DNA of 64,000 nt from Bdellovibrio bacteriovorus W (GCA_000525675.1 CP002190.1:62001-126000), one strand, 5' to 3'. Shown: positions 9,138-18,702, numbered from the stretch's first letter. Notes: a model not told the origin generated them from the sequence alone. Translations and numbers: made by a program.

Positions 9138-9605
9138 ATGAAAAAAGAATTTATGCTGAGAGCGATTGAGCTTTCTAGAAAAAATATGCAAGCCGGTGCC
9201 GGTGGACCTTTTGGCGCAGTGGTTGTTAAAGATGGTCAAATCATTGGTGAGGGCTGGAACAAAGTCACTTCTGCTAATGACCCTACGGCTCATGCTGAAG
9301 TGGTGGCAATTCGTAATGCTTGCGAAAATACAAAAAACTTTAGTCTTGATGGTGCAGAAATCTACACGTCATGCGAGCCATGCCCTATGTGTTTATCTGC
9401 AATTTATTGGGCGCGTATCGGGAAGATTTATTACGGCAACACTCGCCAAGATGCTGCTGAAATTAATTTCGACGATGAATTCCTTTATCTTGAAATCCCT
9501 AAAGACATTAAAGATCGCAAAGTTCCGATGCATCAGTGTGAACACTCAGAAGCATTGGCTGTATTTAATGAGTGGAAAGAAAAGGAAGATCGAGTCCAGT
9601 ACTAA
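9138..9605 (+). CDS. guaD: Guanine deaminase (nucleoside/CMP deaminase fold)
   Basis: The enzyme hydrolyses guanine to xanthine and ammonia using zinc. The 155-residue length matches bacterial GuaD of the cytidine-deaminase superfamily. The catalytic HAE (H52, E54) and PCPMC zinc ligands (C82, C85) are intact. NDPTAHAEV and CLSAIYWAR, plus the C-terminal tail ending in an aromatic residue, resemble Bacillus GuaD rather than tRNA-specific TadA. For a predator that degrades prey nucleic acids, purine salvage and catabolism make sense, but this link is inferred. The related purine gene hpt is at 38508. Confidence 0.88.
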   Translation: MKKEFMLRAIELSRKNMQAGAGGPFGAVVVKDGQIIGEGWNKVTSANDPTAHAEVVAIRNACENTKNFSLDGAEIYTSCEPCPMCLSAIYWARIGKIYYGNTRQDAAEINFDDEFLYLEIPKDIKDRKVPMHQCEHSEALAVFNEWKEKEDRVQY

Positions 9606-9664
9606 GGGCTTGGATCTGGCTTTCAGGACTGCAGGTTAAGTCCAATTAAAGAGAGAATAAAAGG

Positions 9665-11689
9665 ATGCGTTTGCTCACTTTTATCTCTCTTTTTTTTATT
9701 CTTTTTGGGCTCAGCTCCTGCTCGCATAAGCAGCGGGTGGTTCCGCGTGATATTGCCTCTCTTAAGCAGACCGACACCGTCGAAGGCATTTGGTTTTTGC
9801 AAGGAACATCGAGTATTCGTGGGCCCTACAATGGCGAACTTGAATTTAGAAAGTCCAACGATGGGACCTTCGATGTCGTTCGTATTATCACATACATCAA
9901 TTACTTCTATGAAGGCCTCAAGGTTCAAGAGGTTTGGACTGGTAAGGCCGTAGCTGCTGACGACTCTATTGTAATTTCGTATGAATTGATTCAAGCAGAC
10001 TTTATTTCTAAGCTTAATGATATTCGTAGAGATGCCTCTCAGTTCACCAATAAGGCACGCGTCGATTTGGCATTTAAGCCAGCCAAGTCTGGGCTTGCAA
10101 CTTCATTCTCAGATCGTAAGGGGTCTCAATACTCAGAGTGGATGACTACTCGTCGCGATATCGAAAAAAGTATTTCATGGAAAGATAAGCGAGTGTTGCA
10201 AGAGGTGCAGCTTGCAAAGATGCCGACAGAGCTTGCTAAAAGCTCAGAGTTCATGAAAAAGAAAATAGGATTCTATAGTTCTGACTTAGCAAAGAAAAAT
10301 ATTTCTAAGCCTGAGTTTAAGAATTCAAAACTCTATCTAGTTTCAGACCCCACTGATTTTGAATTTTACAGATCCAATAAAGACGCGATTCGCATCGTGA
10401 ATAAAGTGACTGATGATATAAGTATTGCAGAGTCCGTTGTTAAGAGGAATGCCTACGCTCCGACTTTGAACGAGAAAGCGCAAGGCTATGACAAGAACAC
10501 TCCGAACTCTCATCTCAATGAAGCAGGCGTGATTGCGCCCGCTTATATTTCTTTAAATGGTGATTTAAAACTTTTTGAAGCGGATCGCGATTCTGCTCTT
10601 CGCACGGGACTGTATTTGGCAACTCAGAGTATGCGCTATTCAGTGCAACCTGATAAAGAGGCTCTTGAAAATATAAAAAAGGCCCTGCGCGGAGTACAGG
10701 CTCTGCTTGAGATATCGGACTCTTCGAATAATTTTGCGCGAACCTTGGCAGTATTTGATCTTACCAATCCCCTGCCAGAAGGTTGGCGTCGAGGCTCTGG
10801 GCGATATGCTAACTACATCTGGCTTCCTGGGGGGCAATCTGAGCATCTTAACGGAATTATCCATGGCCTCTCCTGGGTGGCGATCAGTGTTCCGGCATCG
10901 CAAGCGGCGATCCATGACCAGCTAAGGTATGTGATCCATCTTTTGGAAAAAATGAACTTTGTACAGGCAAATGAGATCCATAAGTCCATTGTACTGGGGC
11001 TTACGCTCATGAGTGGAAATAGTTCCGTGAGCAATGAAAGTGCGCTTCAGTTCTTGCGCACGATGAGGCTTCCAGAAGTGACTAAAAGCCCGAGCTCTTC
11101 ACCATGGTTTGTAAATTGGCGAAAAGTGAATTTAGAGTTAATGAATTATTCTTCAATGGTTTTAATCTCAAATGCACTTCAAGAAAAACGTTTAGAGAAA
11201 TACTATCGAAATCTCATCTACAGAACATGGCTAAATCTAGAGCCTTATAAAAGACCCCTCATTGATTTAGCTCTGCTTTCCTATGTCTTGAAATCTCCTC
11301 TGGGAGAAGGAGGGATTGTGGATTTACCTGTGGAAAAAGTTTCACATGCACAATCACGAGTGATTTGGAGTTTGCGCGAAATACCTTATCCTAGGCCAAG
11401 TTTCGATGTGACAGTCGATCATTCAAAAAATGAAAACTGGAGCCTTTCATCGCTTCCGCGAGAGCTACTTTCTGCAGATGCTTTGGTAAATCGCAGTCCT
11501 CAGTCTTTGTACCAAGGCGTTTATGCATATCCAGTTTTTGAAATGCAGGCCTATTCGAGTTCTTTTTTATGGAGTGAAAATCCTTTTGATTACACCACGA
11601 AGCAGGCCGCGGGGCTTGAGATGTCGGGCGTGGATTATTTATATGCATATTGGTTAGCGCGTTTAGTAGGAATTAAGAATGTTCAATAG
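9665..11689 (+). CDS. Large lipoprotein of unknown function
   Basis: The protein has 674 residues. Residues 1-19 form a lipoprotein signal with lipobox LSSC (C19), so the mature protein is membrane-anchored by lipid. I recognise no domain. Residues 40-130 look beta-rich, while the C-terminal half is predicted helical, with many aromatic residues. The stop overlaps the start of the next gene by 11 bases, and two further genes follow tightly. This lipoprotein is therefore probably expressed with the caspase-fold protein downstream. It may act as its envelope partner, but nothing in the sequence proves this. Confidence 0.65.
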   Translation: MRLLTFISLFFILFGLSSCSHKQRVVPRDIASLKQTDTVEGIWFLQGTSSIRGPYNGELEFRKSNDGTFDVVRIITYINYFYEGLKVQEVWTGKAVAADDSIVISYELIQADFISKLNDIRRDASQFTNKARVDLAFKPAKSGLATSFSDRKGSQYSEWMTTRRDIEKSISWKDKRVLQEVQLAKMPTELAKSSEFMKKKIGFYSSDLAKKNISKPEFKNSKLYLVSDPTDFEFYRSNKDAIRIVNKVTDDISIAESVVKRNAYAPTLNEKAQGYDKNTPNSHLNEAGVIAPAYISLNGDLKLFEADRDSALRTGLYLATQSMRYSVQPDKEALENIKKALRGVQALLEISDSSNNFARTLAVFDLTNPLPEGWRRGSGRYANYIWLPGGQSEHLNGIIHGLSWVAISVPASQAAIHDQLRYVIHLLEKMNFVQANEIHKSIVLGLTLMSGNSSVSNESALQFLRTMRLPEVTKSPSSSPWFVNWRKVNLELMNYSSMVLISNALQEKRLEKYYRNLIYRTWLNLEPYKRPLIDLALLSYVLKSPLGEGGIVDLPVEKVSHAQSRVIWSLREIPYPRPSFDVTVDHSKNENWSLSSLPRELLSADALVNRSPQSLYQGVYAYPVFEMQAYSSSFLWSENPFDYTTKQAAGLEMSGVDYLYAYWLARLVGIKNVQ

Positions 11690-12992
11690 GCTTTTTTTAG
11701 TTATTTTAATCTTTGCGGTTACAAGCGTGACCTACGCGAATAAGAAAGAGGTTATCTTCTTTGGCGGGGGAGGAGAACCTGCTGGTGACTCGACAATTTT
11801 TGATCGAGGCGTATCGACCTTTATGCCTTTTATGCCAGGCAGTGGCTGGACAGTGCGTCCTTACTTCAATGGCGGTCATAAGAGATCTGAAAATATCGCG
11901 CGCATGAAGTTTGGGAATAATAATAAACCCATGACCTCTCAGAACGTAAGAGCTGAAATTTTAAGTTTAAGAAAGAGAATTGAATCTGGTGACTTAAAAC
12001 AAGGTGATCAGTTGATGCTGACTATCTACACGCACGGAGCCACGCCAAAGAGTGGGCAACAAAGTCACAGTGTTTCAACAACAGATGGAACATTTGACCT
12101 TGATGAAGTGATTGCTCTGCGCGATCTGGCAGAAAGAAAGGGCGTGAAATTGGCCATTGTGGATATGTCTTGTCATTCCGGCAATACGCTCAAGCTTGCC
12201 TCAGACAAAACTTGTGTTGTCTCTGCCACTGGAGAAGGGCTTGGATACAATACGTCCAGCGAAAGCATGGGAATGAATCTTATTCGGGGTTCGAATCTAG
12301 AAATGGCCTTTATTAGAGCCCGTCGAACTCCGGTTGGGGCCAGTCCACAAATCTCTTCGCCTGCTGGGAAAAAAACTTACGCAGCGACAAAGTTTTTACA
12401 TGAATCAATGGAAGAGAACTCAAGGCTGAGTGCGCGAAAAGACCCTAATTTTTGTTATGGTTCTGAGAACGGAGAATTTAAAAAGCTAGCTAGGAATATC
12501 TCAGATATTCGTAAGAACTCCATTTACGATCAAGTTAGTAATTACTTTGGAATCACCGCGGGCACAGCACAAGGAATGACGGACAAGATGCAAACGGCCT
12601 TAGATAATTATGCCAATGGTAGAAAGAAGCTTCAGGATAGTTTTGATGCTATGGAGGCCCTCAATCCACGGAGTTGTCGAGCTCTAGGTAATAATAGTTT
12701 GTGTGGAAAGAACGAAAACTTTGAATATGGATACTCCTTGCTTGCAAAGATGAAAGCAGAGGGGAAGCTAGAAAAGGCTCGCGAGGCAGAGCTTGAAGTT
12801 TATAAGCAGCATATAGAGTCACCAGAGTTTAAAAAATGGAAACAAGCGCAAGACGACTATAAAACTCAGCCTAGCATCTATCCCCTTGCAAAAGATGTGG
12901 GTCGTGCCGAGCGAGATATCTACGAGCAAGTCTATTTAGAAAACGCCAAGGACAACAGGGAGCCTAATCCTTGTAAGGATTTTGTTTTATGA
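11679..12992 (+). CDS. Secreted caspase-fold (clan CD) cysteine peptidase-like protein
   Basis: The 437-residue protein has a signal peptide (about 1-20, ending TYA). It carries a His-Cys pair in caspase-fold context: H119 in LMLTIYTHGATP and C165 in LAIVDMSCHSGNT. Both follow hydrophobic beta-strands, as in clan CD peptidases (caspases, gingipains, CHAT). The 46-residue spacing is normal for that fold. The C-terminal ~200 residues are charged and helical, with several cysteines. It overlaps the upstream lipoprotein gene by 11 bases and the next gene by 4. Export suggests an extracellular or periplasmic substrate. Proteolytic activity is inferred from fold motifs only. Confidence 0.65.
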   Translation: MFNRLFLVILIFAVTSVTYANKKEVIFFGGGGEPAGDSTIFDRGVSTFMPFMPGSGWTVRPYFNGGHKRSENIARMKFGNNNKPMTSQNVRAEILSLRKRIESGDLKQGDQLMLTIYTHGATPKSGQQSHSVSTTDGTFDLDEVIALRDLAERKGVKLAIVDMSCHSGNTLKLASDKTCVVSATGEGLGYNTSSESMGMNLIRGSNLEMAFIRARRTPVGASPQISSPAGKKTYAATKFLHESMEENSRLSARKDPNFCYGSENGEFKKLARNISDIRKNSIYDQVSNYFGITAGTAQGMTDKMQTALDNYANGRKKLQDSFDAMEALNPRSCRALGNNSLCGKNENFEYGYSLLAKMKAEGKLEKAREAELEVYKQHIESPEFKKWKQAQDDYKTQPSIYPLAKDVGRAERDIYEQVYLENAKDNREPNPCKDFVL

Positions 12993-13438
12993 AATATCTA
13001 ATTCTGATTCTTACGTTTTGGTTAAACCAAGCTTCTGCTCAAGAAAACTCTTTTGTGTGCGGAGAATACCAAATCCAAGGCGTGATTCGCCAACACCAGA
13101 AGCAGTATATTTTAAAAATGTATGAGGGCTCACTCAGTGAGGTGACGTTTACTTTGGCGAAGGATTTAGAGGTCCTCTCAGAAGTCTATAAAGATGAGCC
13201 CGTCACTCTGAAAGGGAAAATCCTCAGTCCTATACTGGGCTACAGAGGTCATGTGGATTCTCTTTTAACCAAGAAGCAGGTCGAGAGTCTATTTTCGGCA
13301 GATGCTCCCCTTACAGCACGCTATATGAGAGATGATATTCAGAAAAGGGTGCCAGACCCATTAGTTCCCGAAACTGATTCTGGGTTAAGATTGATAAAAA
13401 AGATTTCATGCAGTACAACAGGTGCGCATTCAAACTGA
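12989..13438 (+). CDS. Small secreted protein, unknown function
   Basis: This 149-residue protein starts at ATG 12989, overlapping the previous stop in an ATGA arrangement. Residues 1-18 form a signal peptide (ending ASA). The mature part is beta-rich with two cysteines (C24 near the N-terminus and C142 near the C-terminus) that could form a disulfide. No family is recognised. Tight coupling makes it part of the same operon as the lipoprotein and caspase-fold protein. Confidence 0.6.
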   Translation: MKYLILILTFWLNQASAQENSFVCGEYQIQGVIRQHQKQYILKMYEGSLSEVTFTLAKDLEVLSEVYKDEPVTLKGKILSPILGYRGHVDSLLTKKQVESLFSADAPLTARYMRDDIQKRVPDPLVPETDSGLRLIKKISCSTTGAHSN

Positions 13439-13448
13439 GGAATAGAAA

Positions 13449-13964
13449 ATGGCAAAAAAAAGAATGGGCCGTAGTGATAAAGAATTAAAAAATTTTATAC
13501 TTGGAGAAAATGAAACCAAGTATCCTGATACGTACTCTCCAGAGGTTCTCGAAGCTTTTGACAATAAGAATCCTGGAAAAGTTGCGTGGACTACTTTCGT
13601 TTGTACAGAGTTCACAAGCCTATGCCCTAAGACAAAACAGCCGGATTTTGCTAAAATTTTTATTAACTATATTGCTGATAAAAAAATGGTCGAATCAAAA
13701 AGTCTTAAGTTATATTTATTCAGCTTTAGAAACCACGGTGATTTTCACGAAGACTGTGTGCAGACGATCTGTGATGACTTAGTAAAATTGATGAAACCTC
13801 TTTATATTGAGGTTGTTGGAGAATTCACGCCACGTGGGGGCATTGCCATTTATCCATTTGCTTCGCATTCAGTGAAGGATAAGTTCTTCAAAGATTTATA
13901 TGCGAAAAGATTGAGCGAATACGCACCTGGAAAGTATTCAATGGAGCTTTCAAAGCTTTATTAA
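13449..13964 (+). CDS. queF: NADPH-dependent preQ0 reductase (QueF)
   Basis: QueF reduces 7-cyano-7-deazaguanine (preQ0) to 7-aminomethyl-7-deazaguanine (preQ1) in queuosine synthesis. The 171-residue, single-domain form matches the YkvM-type subfamily. The active-site cysteine (C59, in [12 protein letters not shown]), the aspartate D66 and the E(S)K(S)LKLY motif (E82) with [11 protein letters not shown] are all present. The gene begins 10 bases after the preceding secreted-protein gene; other queuosine genes are not in this window. Length and motifs leave little doubt. Confidence 0.96.
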   Translation: MAKKRMGRSDKELKNFILGENETKYPDTYSPEVLEAFDNKNPGKVAWTTFVCTEFTSLCPKTKQPDFAKIFINYIADKKMVESKSLKLYLFSFRNHGDFHEDCVQTICDDLVKLMKPLYIEVVGEFTPRGGIAIYPFASHSVKDKFFKDLYAKRLSEYAPGKYSMELSKLY

Positions 13965-13978
13965 AGGATTAGGTAGAG

Positions 13979-15220
13979 ATGGTTTTTTTTGATGAAGCAT
14001 GGTTAGACATCCCTTGGGTGCAAACCATGGTTTCAATATTTTTCGTAGTTTGTTCTTTGTATTTAACAGATCGCTTGGTGAAATTTTTTATCAATCGCTT
14101 CAATGCTTACATTATCCGTGAGCGCTATGAGTGGATTGGTGCTTTCTTTAGTAACCATCGCCTGATTACCTTGGTGTGTTTCTGTTTTTATAGTGTTGTC
14201 ATTTATGCTGCCTTGGAATGGGTTCCAAATCTTCCGGTTTTGCTGATTGAAATTTCAAGACGCTTTGTTGTGGCGATAGGGATCGTATTTGCGCTTTTAG
14301 CCCTTTCTCGCGTCGCAGACATTATTAATGATCTCTATAATCGCCACGAGATCTCTCGCTCTCGTCCTATTAAGGGGTACTTGCAAACGGTACAAATCAT
14401 TGCCTACTTTATGGGTATCATTTGCATAATGGCCTCTCTTTTAAATAAGTCGCCGGTGATTTTCTTAAGTGGTCTTGGCGCTATCACGGCGATTTTACTT
14501 TTGATTTTCCGAGACTCGATTTTGTCTTTGGTCGCGGGAATACAACTGACGATGAACGGTCTTATTCGCGTTGGTGATTGGATTGAAATGCCACAGTTTA
14601 ACGCCGATGGAGATGTGCAGGAAATTGCTCTACATTCGGTGAAGGTGAGAAACTGGGATCGCACCCTCACCGTGATTCCAGCACATAAGTTTTTAGAACA
14701 CTCATTTAAAAACTGGCGAGGCATGCAAGAAGCTGGTGGCCGTCGTATTAAAAGGTCACTTAATATTGATGTAGCTTCCATTCGTTTCCTGAATGAGAAT
14801 GATATTGAAAAGTTTATGAAGTTTAGACTTCTTCAAGATTATTTAAAAGGGAAAGTGGATGAGGTTAAATCACACAATAGTCTTATTCATCCAGATCATT
14901 GTGATATTGCGATCAATACGCGCCGACTTACAAACATAGGGACTTTTAGAGCTTATCTTTTAGAGTATCTTAAAGAGCATCCACTGATTCATAAAGACAT
15001 GACTTTTAACGTAAGGCAGTTGGCGCCTAGCTCAGAAGGCTTGCCAATAGAGATCTACGTTTTTACAAATGACACTCGATGGGTAGTTTATGAAGCTGTT
15101 CAGGCAGATCTTTTTGATCATCTCTTAGCGATACTGCCTGAGTTTGGTTTAAAGTTCTATCAGAAGCCATCGGGGCAAGACCTGCGCGATCGTATGTCCA
15201 TGGGTGGGCCGACGCTTTAG
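13979..15220 (+). CDS. MscS-family mechanosensitive channel (YbdG-like)
   Basis: The 413-residue membrane protein has about five hydrophobic helices in residues 10-180. They are followed by the MscS pore/beta-domain signature (GLGAITAILLLIFRDSILSL, then GLIRVGDWIEMP) and VRNWDRTLTVIPAHKFL. Length and layout resemble E. coli YbdG, a miniconductance channel that protects against mild osmotic downshock. The start ATG 13979 lies 14 bases after queF. Its last 4 bases overlap the convergent gene on the minus strand. A bacterium that leaves a lysing prey cell meets osmotic shifts, but that link is inference. Confidence 0.9.
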   Translation: MVFFDEAWLDIPWVQTMVSIFFVVCSLYLTDRLVKFFINRFNAYIIRERYEWIGAFFSNHRLITLVCFCFYSVVIYAALEWVPNLPVLLIEISRRFVVAIGIVFALLALSRVADIINDLYNRHEISRSRPIKGYLQTVQIIAYFMGIICIMASLLNKSPVIFLSGLGAITAILLLIFRDSILSLVAGIQLTMNGLIRVGDWIEMPQFNADGDVQEIALHSVKVRNWDRTLTVIPAHKFLEHSFKNWRGMQEAGGRRIKRSLNIDVASIRFLNENDIEKFMKFRLLQDYLKGKVDEVKSHNSLIHPDHCDIAINTRRLTNIGTFRAYLLEYLKEHPLIHKDMTFNVRQLAPSSEGLPIEIYVFTNDTRWVVYEAVQADLFDHLLAILPEFGLKFYQKPSGQDLRDRMSMGGPTL

Positions 15221-17034
15221 TAGCGCACCCTATTCATGCAGTTCCAGTTAGCTTTGAATTGATTGCCTTGAACTCTCATCGAAGATGCGAGAGCAAGGCA
15301 TTCAGAGCGACTCAGGCTCTTTCTTTCGTGCAGTTTTGACCAACAATACCAACGGACATCATCTGAGTTTTCAGCATCTGCAATCATATTTGCGGATTCA
15401 AGGCAGCTTCCTAAGTGTATGTTGTCGTTGAATCTTGTGAGGCAACTCCAAGCAAGTCCAGATCCACTTTCCGTTTCAAACTCTCGAGCGACCTGATGAC
15501 ATTTTAAGGGTGTATCTATTTCTGCTTCTAAAGAGTTATAACAGTGCCAGCGATATCCATCTCTTGAGGGCGCAGAGTCTCCGCGGCGCGCAGTTGCAAG
15601 GCAGCTATGCATACGAGAGTTCAGCGACTGCAGAGGAGGAATAGCATTTATGGTGTAGGCAAGATCCATTTGATCTCTCAAATTCCAATCATCCGAAACT
15701 AACTGAAAAAAATCTTTATCATCTTTAGATAGTTTCGGAGCCAGTGCACGCAGGGCCTCTCGGCGTACGGTTGGATCATGGTTAGTGCCTAAGCGGTAGA
15801 GAGTAAGGAAGACCTCATCGTCGTAACGACCAAAGCAACTCGCCATACGAGGCAAGAAGTGGGCAAGCTCGCCGTTTTGGTTAGAAAGCCATGCGTGTCG
15901 AAGCTCGACGTCGGCAATTTCATTTTTCATTGAACAGATTTGATCCGTGACGATAAAGTCTACCTTCTTGGAGAGTCGAGATCGGAGTGATTTTATCTTT
16001 AGATCCATCAAATCTTGGGATGAGATAAGTCCCATTTTTTCTTTAAATTGATAAACTTGAATTTGCATTTTTAAAGGCAGAGATTTGGCTTTTTCAATCG
16101 AAGAAAAAAACTCAAGGAAATGCATTCTTGTCGATTGGCTCTTTGTAACTGCACTTTTGAGAAGACCCATAAACTGAGAATTCCCCATGGAGTTGAGAAT
16201 AGGTTCGTAGTACTTCTCCAAATTTTCTTTCTTGGATAAAATCAAAACGGCGTTTTCCAATTCTTTGGACTCTTGAGAGAGGCTTCCGCAAGAAAGTTGT
16301 CGGTAAGTGGGGTCTATTTCTTTTCGTGGCTCAACGATTCTAAATCCCAACCCTGTAAAAACTTGAGAAAGGGCTTTGGTGTCGGGGCCTGTCTGGAAGA
16401 ACTGTGTTGCAGAGGTTTTGCTGAGTGCTCTCTTGAGCTGAGGGCCAGCAACCTTTCCTAATGGGCTTGTACTTGTAAACCCATGAAGGCGTTCGGCATT
16501 TGGAAATGCTGAGGCAAAGAGTTGTCCAATACTCATTCCATAATTTGAATATCTCGCAAAGGCCACTCGTTCAGCAAGATCGCGCGGGAAACCATTTTGC
16601 AAAAGAACTTCGACGTACTCTTCCGTTGAGCGCTTATCTGGCGTTTTTGTTGAAAGGGTATTACATCCCATAAGAAAGACGTCTTTAGGTTTAGAAAATA
16701 TCCCAGGACAAGAGTTATCACAGCTTCTCTTTTCGATCTCGCGAAGATCAAGAGTAGTGCTATGTCCTTCACCAAAAAAGACTCCGCCAAAGTGACCGGA
16801 GATCAGTAATGAGTCGCACTGAACTTGTGACTGACAGGCCTTTTGTAGCCAATGGGGGTCGCGATTTCCCTCGGGCACCAACTCATGAATATTGGCAGAG
16901 TTTCCATAGAGTTCTTTTAGGACTTCTCTTTCTTCAGCCGAGTTGATTGTAATAGTGCATATCGTTGGCTGGGCCGACAAAACGAGGGGGCTAAAAAAGA
17001 GCACCAAGGCAAAGAAAAGAAATTTCATATTCAT
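15217..17034 (-). CDS. Secreted caspase/CHAT-fold protein with HEAT-like region
   Basis: The 605-residue protein has a signal peptide (about 1-21). A clan CD-type dyad is visible: H81 in LLISGHFGG and C124 in VFLMGCNTLSTK, each at the end of a hydrophobic strand and 43 residues apart. This resembles CHAT/caspase-fold domains. A central helical region and a HEAT-like stretch (NHDPTVRREALRALAPKL) follow, then a cysteine-rich C-terminus with about ten cysteines in regular WxC/YxC settings. It shares no obvious sequence with the other caspase-like protein at 11679. Substrate and activity are unknown. Confidence 0.62.
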   Translation of the reverse strand: MNMKFLFFALVLFFSPLVLSAQPTICTITINSAEEREVLKELYGNSANIHELVPEGNRDPHWLQKACQSQVQCDSLLISGHFGGVFFGEGHSTTLDLREIEKRSCDNSCPGIFSKPKDVFLMGCNTLSTKTPDKRSTEEYVEVLLQNGFPRDLAERVAFARYSNYGMSIGQLFASAFPNAERLHGFTSTSPLGKVAGPQLKRALSKTSATQFFQTGPDTKALSQVFTGLGFRIVEPRKEIDPTYRQLSCGSLSQESKELENAVLILSKKENLEKYYEPILNSMGNSQFMGLLKSAVTKSQSTRMHFLEFFSSIEKAKSLPLKMQIQVYQFKEKMGLISSQDLMDLKIKSLRSRLSKKVDFIVTDQICSMKNEIADVELRHAWLSNQNGELAHFLPRMASCFGRYDDEVFLTLYRLGTNHDPTVRREALRALAPKLSKDDKDFFQLVSDDWNLRDQMDLAYTINAIPPLQSLNSRMHSCLATARRGDSAPSRDGYRWHCYNSLEAEIDTPLKCHQVAREFETESGSGLAWSCLTRFNDNIHLGSCLESANMIADAENSDDVRWYCWSKLHERKSLSRSECLALASSMRVQGNQFKANWNCMNRVRY

Positions 17035-17151
17035 ATATATAGGGTATGCAAAAATTCATCCTGAGAAATATCTCTGCTCTGCGAATCTGAGAGGGTTGGA
17101 GTACTTCTGTGAGTCAAAAAGGTGTTCGGTGACAAAATGTGATCAAGCCCC

Positions 17152-17178
17152 GTCTCAGCATGAGACAGTGTCTTCTTT
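17152..17178 (+). other. Small hairpin in a 280-bp intergenic gap
   Basis: The 17035-17314 gap separates two divergent genes. GTCTCA/TGAGAC around loop GCA is followed, ten bases on, by a T-rich stretch. It could be a weak terminator or an operator. I see no gene or other convincing feature in the rest of the gap. Confidence 0.25.
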
Positions 17179-17314
17179 TTAATAGTAAAGATGCCCTTTA
17201 TCAATTCTCGAAGGGATTCGTCTGGAAGTTAGAGTTTATAAGATAAAATCTACTTCATCTATGTCTTCATATTTTTTGCGAATCATAGAAAGTCATTTCT
17301 AAAAGGAGTTATAA

Positions 17315-18214
17315 ATGAGCCACATAAAAACAAAAGATCAAACGAAGATATTTTATCGCGATCGAGGCGAAGGTGTTCCGGTAATCTTTATTCATGGTTG
17401 GCCGTTGAATGGCGATATGTTTGAGTATCAAGCTCTCGAGTTTCTACGCAATGGTTTTCGCGTGATTACCTATGACCGTCGAGGATTTGGCAGATCCGAA
17501 CAGCCTGCCATCGGCTATGATTACAATACGTTGGCTGATGATCTCCATGCTCTCATCGACCACTTGGGCTTAGAAAAAGTGAGTCTTGTGGGCTTTTCTA
17601 TGGGGGGTGGTGAGATTGCTAGGTATCTCACTCGTCACGGCTCGCAAAAAATCGCCAGTGTTGCGCTAGTCTCTGCGGTAACTCCTTATCTTCTTAAGCA
17701 AGGAGATAATCCTGATGGCTTGGAGGAAAAAGACTTCCGCGAAATGATTGCTGGCTTAGAGAAAGACTATCCGGCATTTATCGAAAAATTTACGAAACAT
17801 TTCTTCGGTGTGAATTTTATTAAAAGATCAGTTTCACCAGAGACTCAACACTGGTGCTTTAATATGGCGACGATGGCTTCAATTTTTGCAGCGAGCGAAT
17901 GTGTGAAAGCTTTTGGGTTCACTGACTTCCGAGAGGATATGAAGTCGTTTGATGTTCCAACTTTAATAATTCACGGAGATGAAGATAAAATTGTTCCCGA
18001 AGATGCTACAGGCAAAGCCGCTGCCGGAATGATTCCAGGTGCGACTTATATTTCTTATGAAGATGGCCCCCATGGACTTTTCATTACGCATCGTGAAGAG
18101 TTGAATAATGATTTGATCAAGTTCTTCTCTGCTCATCGAGGCTTAGAAACTCCGCGCTTAATTTCCCGAGAGGTAGATTCGGCTCGTACGGGGTCAAGTC
18201 CCTATCGTCAGTAG
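17315..18214 (+). CDS. Alpha/beta hydrolase, chloroperoxidase-like
   Basis: This 299-residue protein belongs to the alpha/beta hydrolase fold, close to cofactor-free haloperoxidases and esterases. The oxyanion region HGWPLNG, nucleophile S95 in LVGFSMGGGE, the acid in IIHGDEDKIVP and the histidine in DGPHGLF form a complete catalytic triad. The C-terminus carries about 25 extra polar residues. ATG 17315 has AAAAGGAG upstream at good spacing. A strong hairpin terminator follows, so the gene is monocistronic. Perhydrolase or esterase activity is expected, but the natural substrate cannot be told. Confidence 0.88.
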   Translation: MSHIKTKDQTKIFYRDRGEGVPVIFIHGWPLNGDMFEYQALEFLRNGFRVITYDRRGFGRSEQPAIGYDYNTLADDLHALIDHLGLEKVSLVGFSMGGGEIARYLTRHGSQKIASVALVSAVTPYLLKQGDNPDGLEEKDFREMIAGLEKDYPAFIEKFTKHFFGVNFIKRSVSPETQHWCFNMATMASIFAASECVKAFGFTDFREDMKSFDVPTLIIHGDEDKIVPEDATGKAAAGMIPGATYISYEDGPHGLFITHREELNNDLIKFFSAHRGLETPRLISREVDSARTGSSPYRQ

Positions 18215-18222
18215 TTTTCTGA

Positions 18223-18256
18223 AAAGAGGAGAGAGATCTCCTCTTTCTTTATTTGA
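18223..18256 (+). terminator. Rho-independent terminator after the hydrolase gene
   Basis: A perfect 10-bp stem AAAGAGGAGA/TCTCCTCTTT with loop GAGA is followed by a T-rich tail. Confidence 0.85.
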
Positions 18257-18303
18257 TTTATGCAAACTCACTTTATAGTCTTTTTAAAAACAGGGAGTGC
18301 TTC

Positions 18304-18696
18304 TTGGTTTATAAGACAAAACATCTCAGTATCTCGATAAACTGTGATTTGCCGAAGGCCTATCAATTTATTTCAAATCCCCTAAACTTACCAAAGTGGG
18401 CTTTGGGTTTAAGTCAGAGTCAGGTAAAGCAAGAGGGTGTGCATTGGGTGGCAGATTCTCCAATGGGAAAAGTGCATTTTCGCTTTGTGGAAGAAAATCC
18501 TTATGGGGTTTTAGATCACAATGTGACTCTAGAAAGTGGTGAGGTCTTTTATAATCCTCTAAGAGTGATTCGCAATGGTTCGGGTGTCGAGGTGCTTTTT
18601 TCGCTTTTTCAACTAGGCGACGAAGATGCATTTTTGAGTGATGCCAAAATGGTAGAAGAGGATCTTCAGAGACTGAAGGCGCTTCTCGAGAGTTAA
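18304..18696 (+). CDS. SRPBCC/START-like domain protein
   Basis: I place the start at TTG 18304, since GGGAG lies about nine bases upstream and the protein fold begins there; an ATG at 18253 would add 17 unlikely residues that overlap the terminator tail. The 130-residue product shows a polyketide-cyclase/START-like pattern: ISINCDLPKAYQFISNPLNLPKWA at the N-terminus, then alternating beta-strands and a long C-terminal helix. This fold binds hydrophobic ligands. There is no signal peptide. The ligand is unknown. Confidence 0.6.
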   Translation: MVYKTKHLSISINCDLPKAYQFISNPLNLPKWALGLSQSQVKQEGVHWVADSPMGKVHFRFVEENPYGVLDHNVTLESGEVFYNPLRVIRNGSGVEVLFSLFQLGDEDAFLSDAKMVEEDLQRLKALLES

Positions 18697-18702
18697 ATGA
18701 TA

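Noticed and set aside
9166-9639. 157-codon frame overlapping guaD
   Set aside because: It lies in another frame of the clear guanine deaminase gene and has an unnatural composition.
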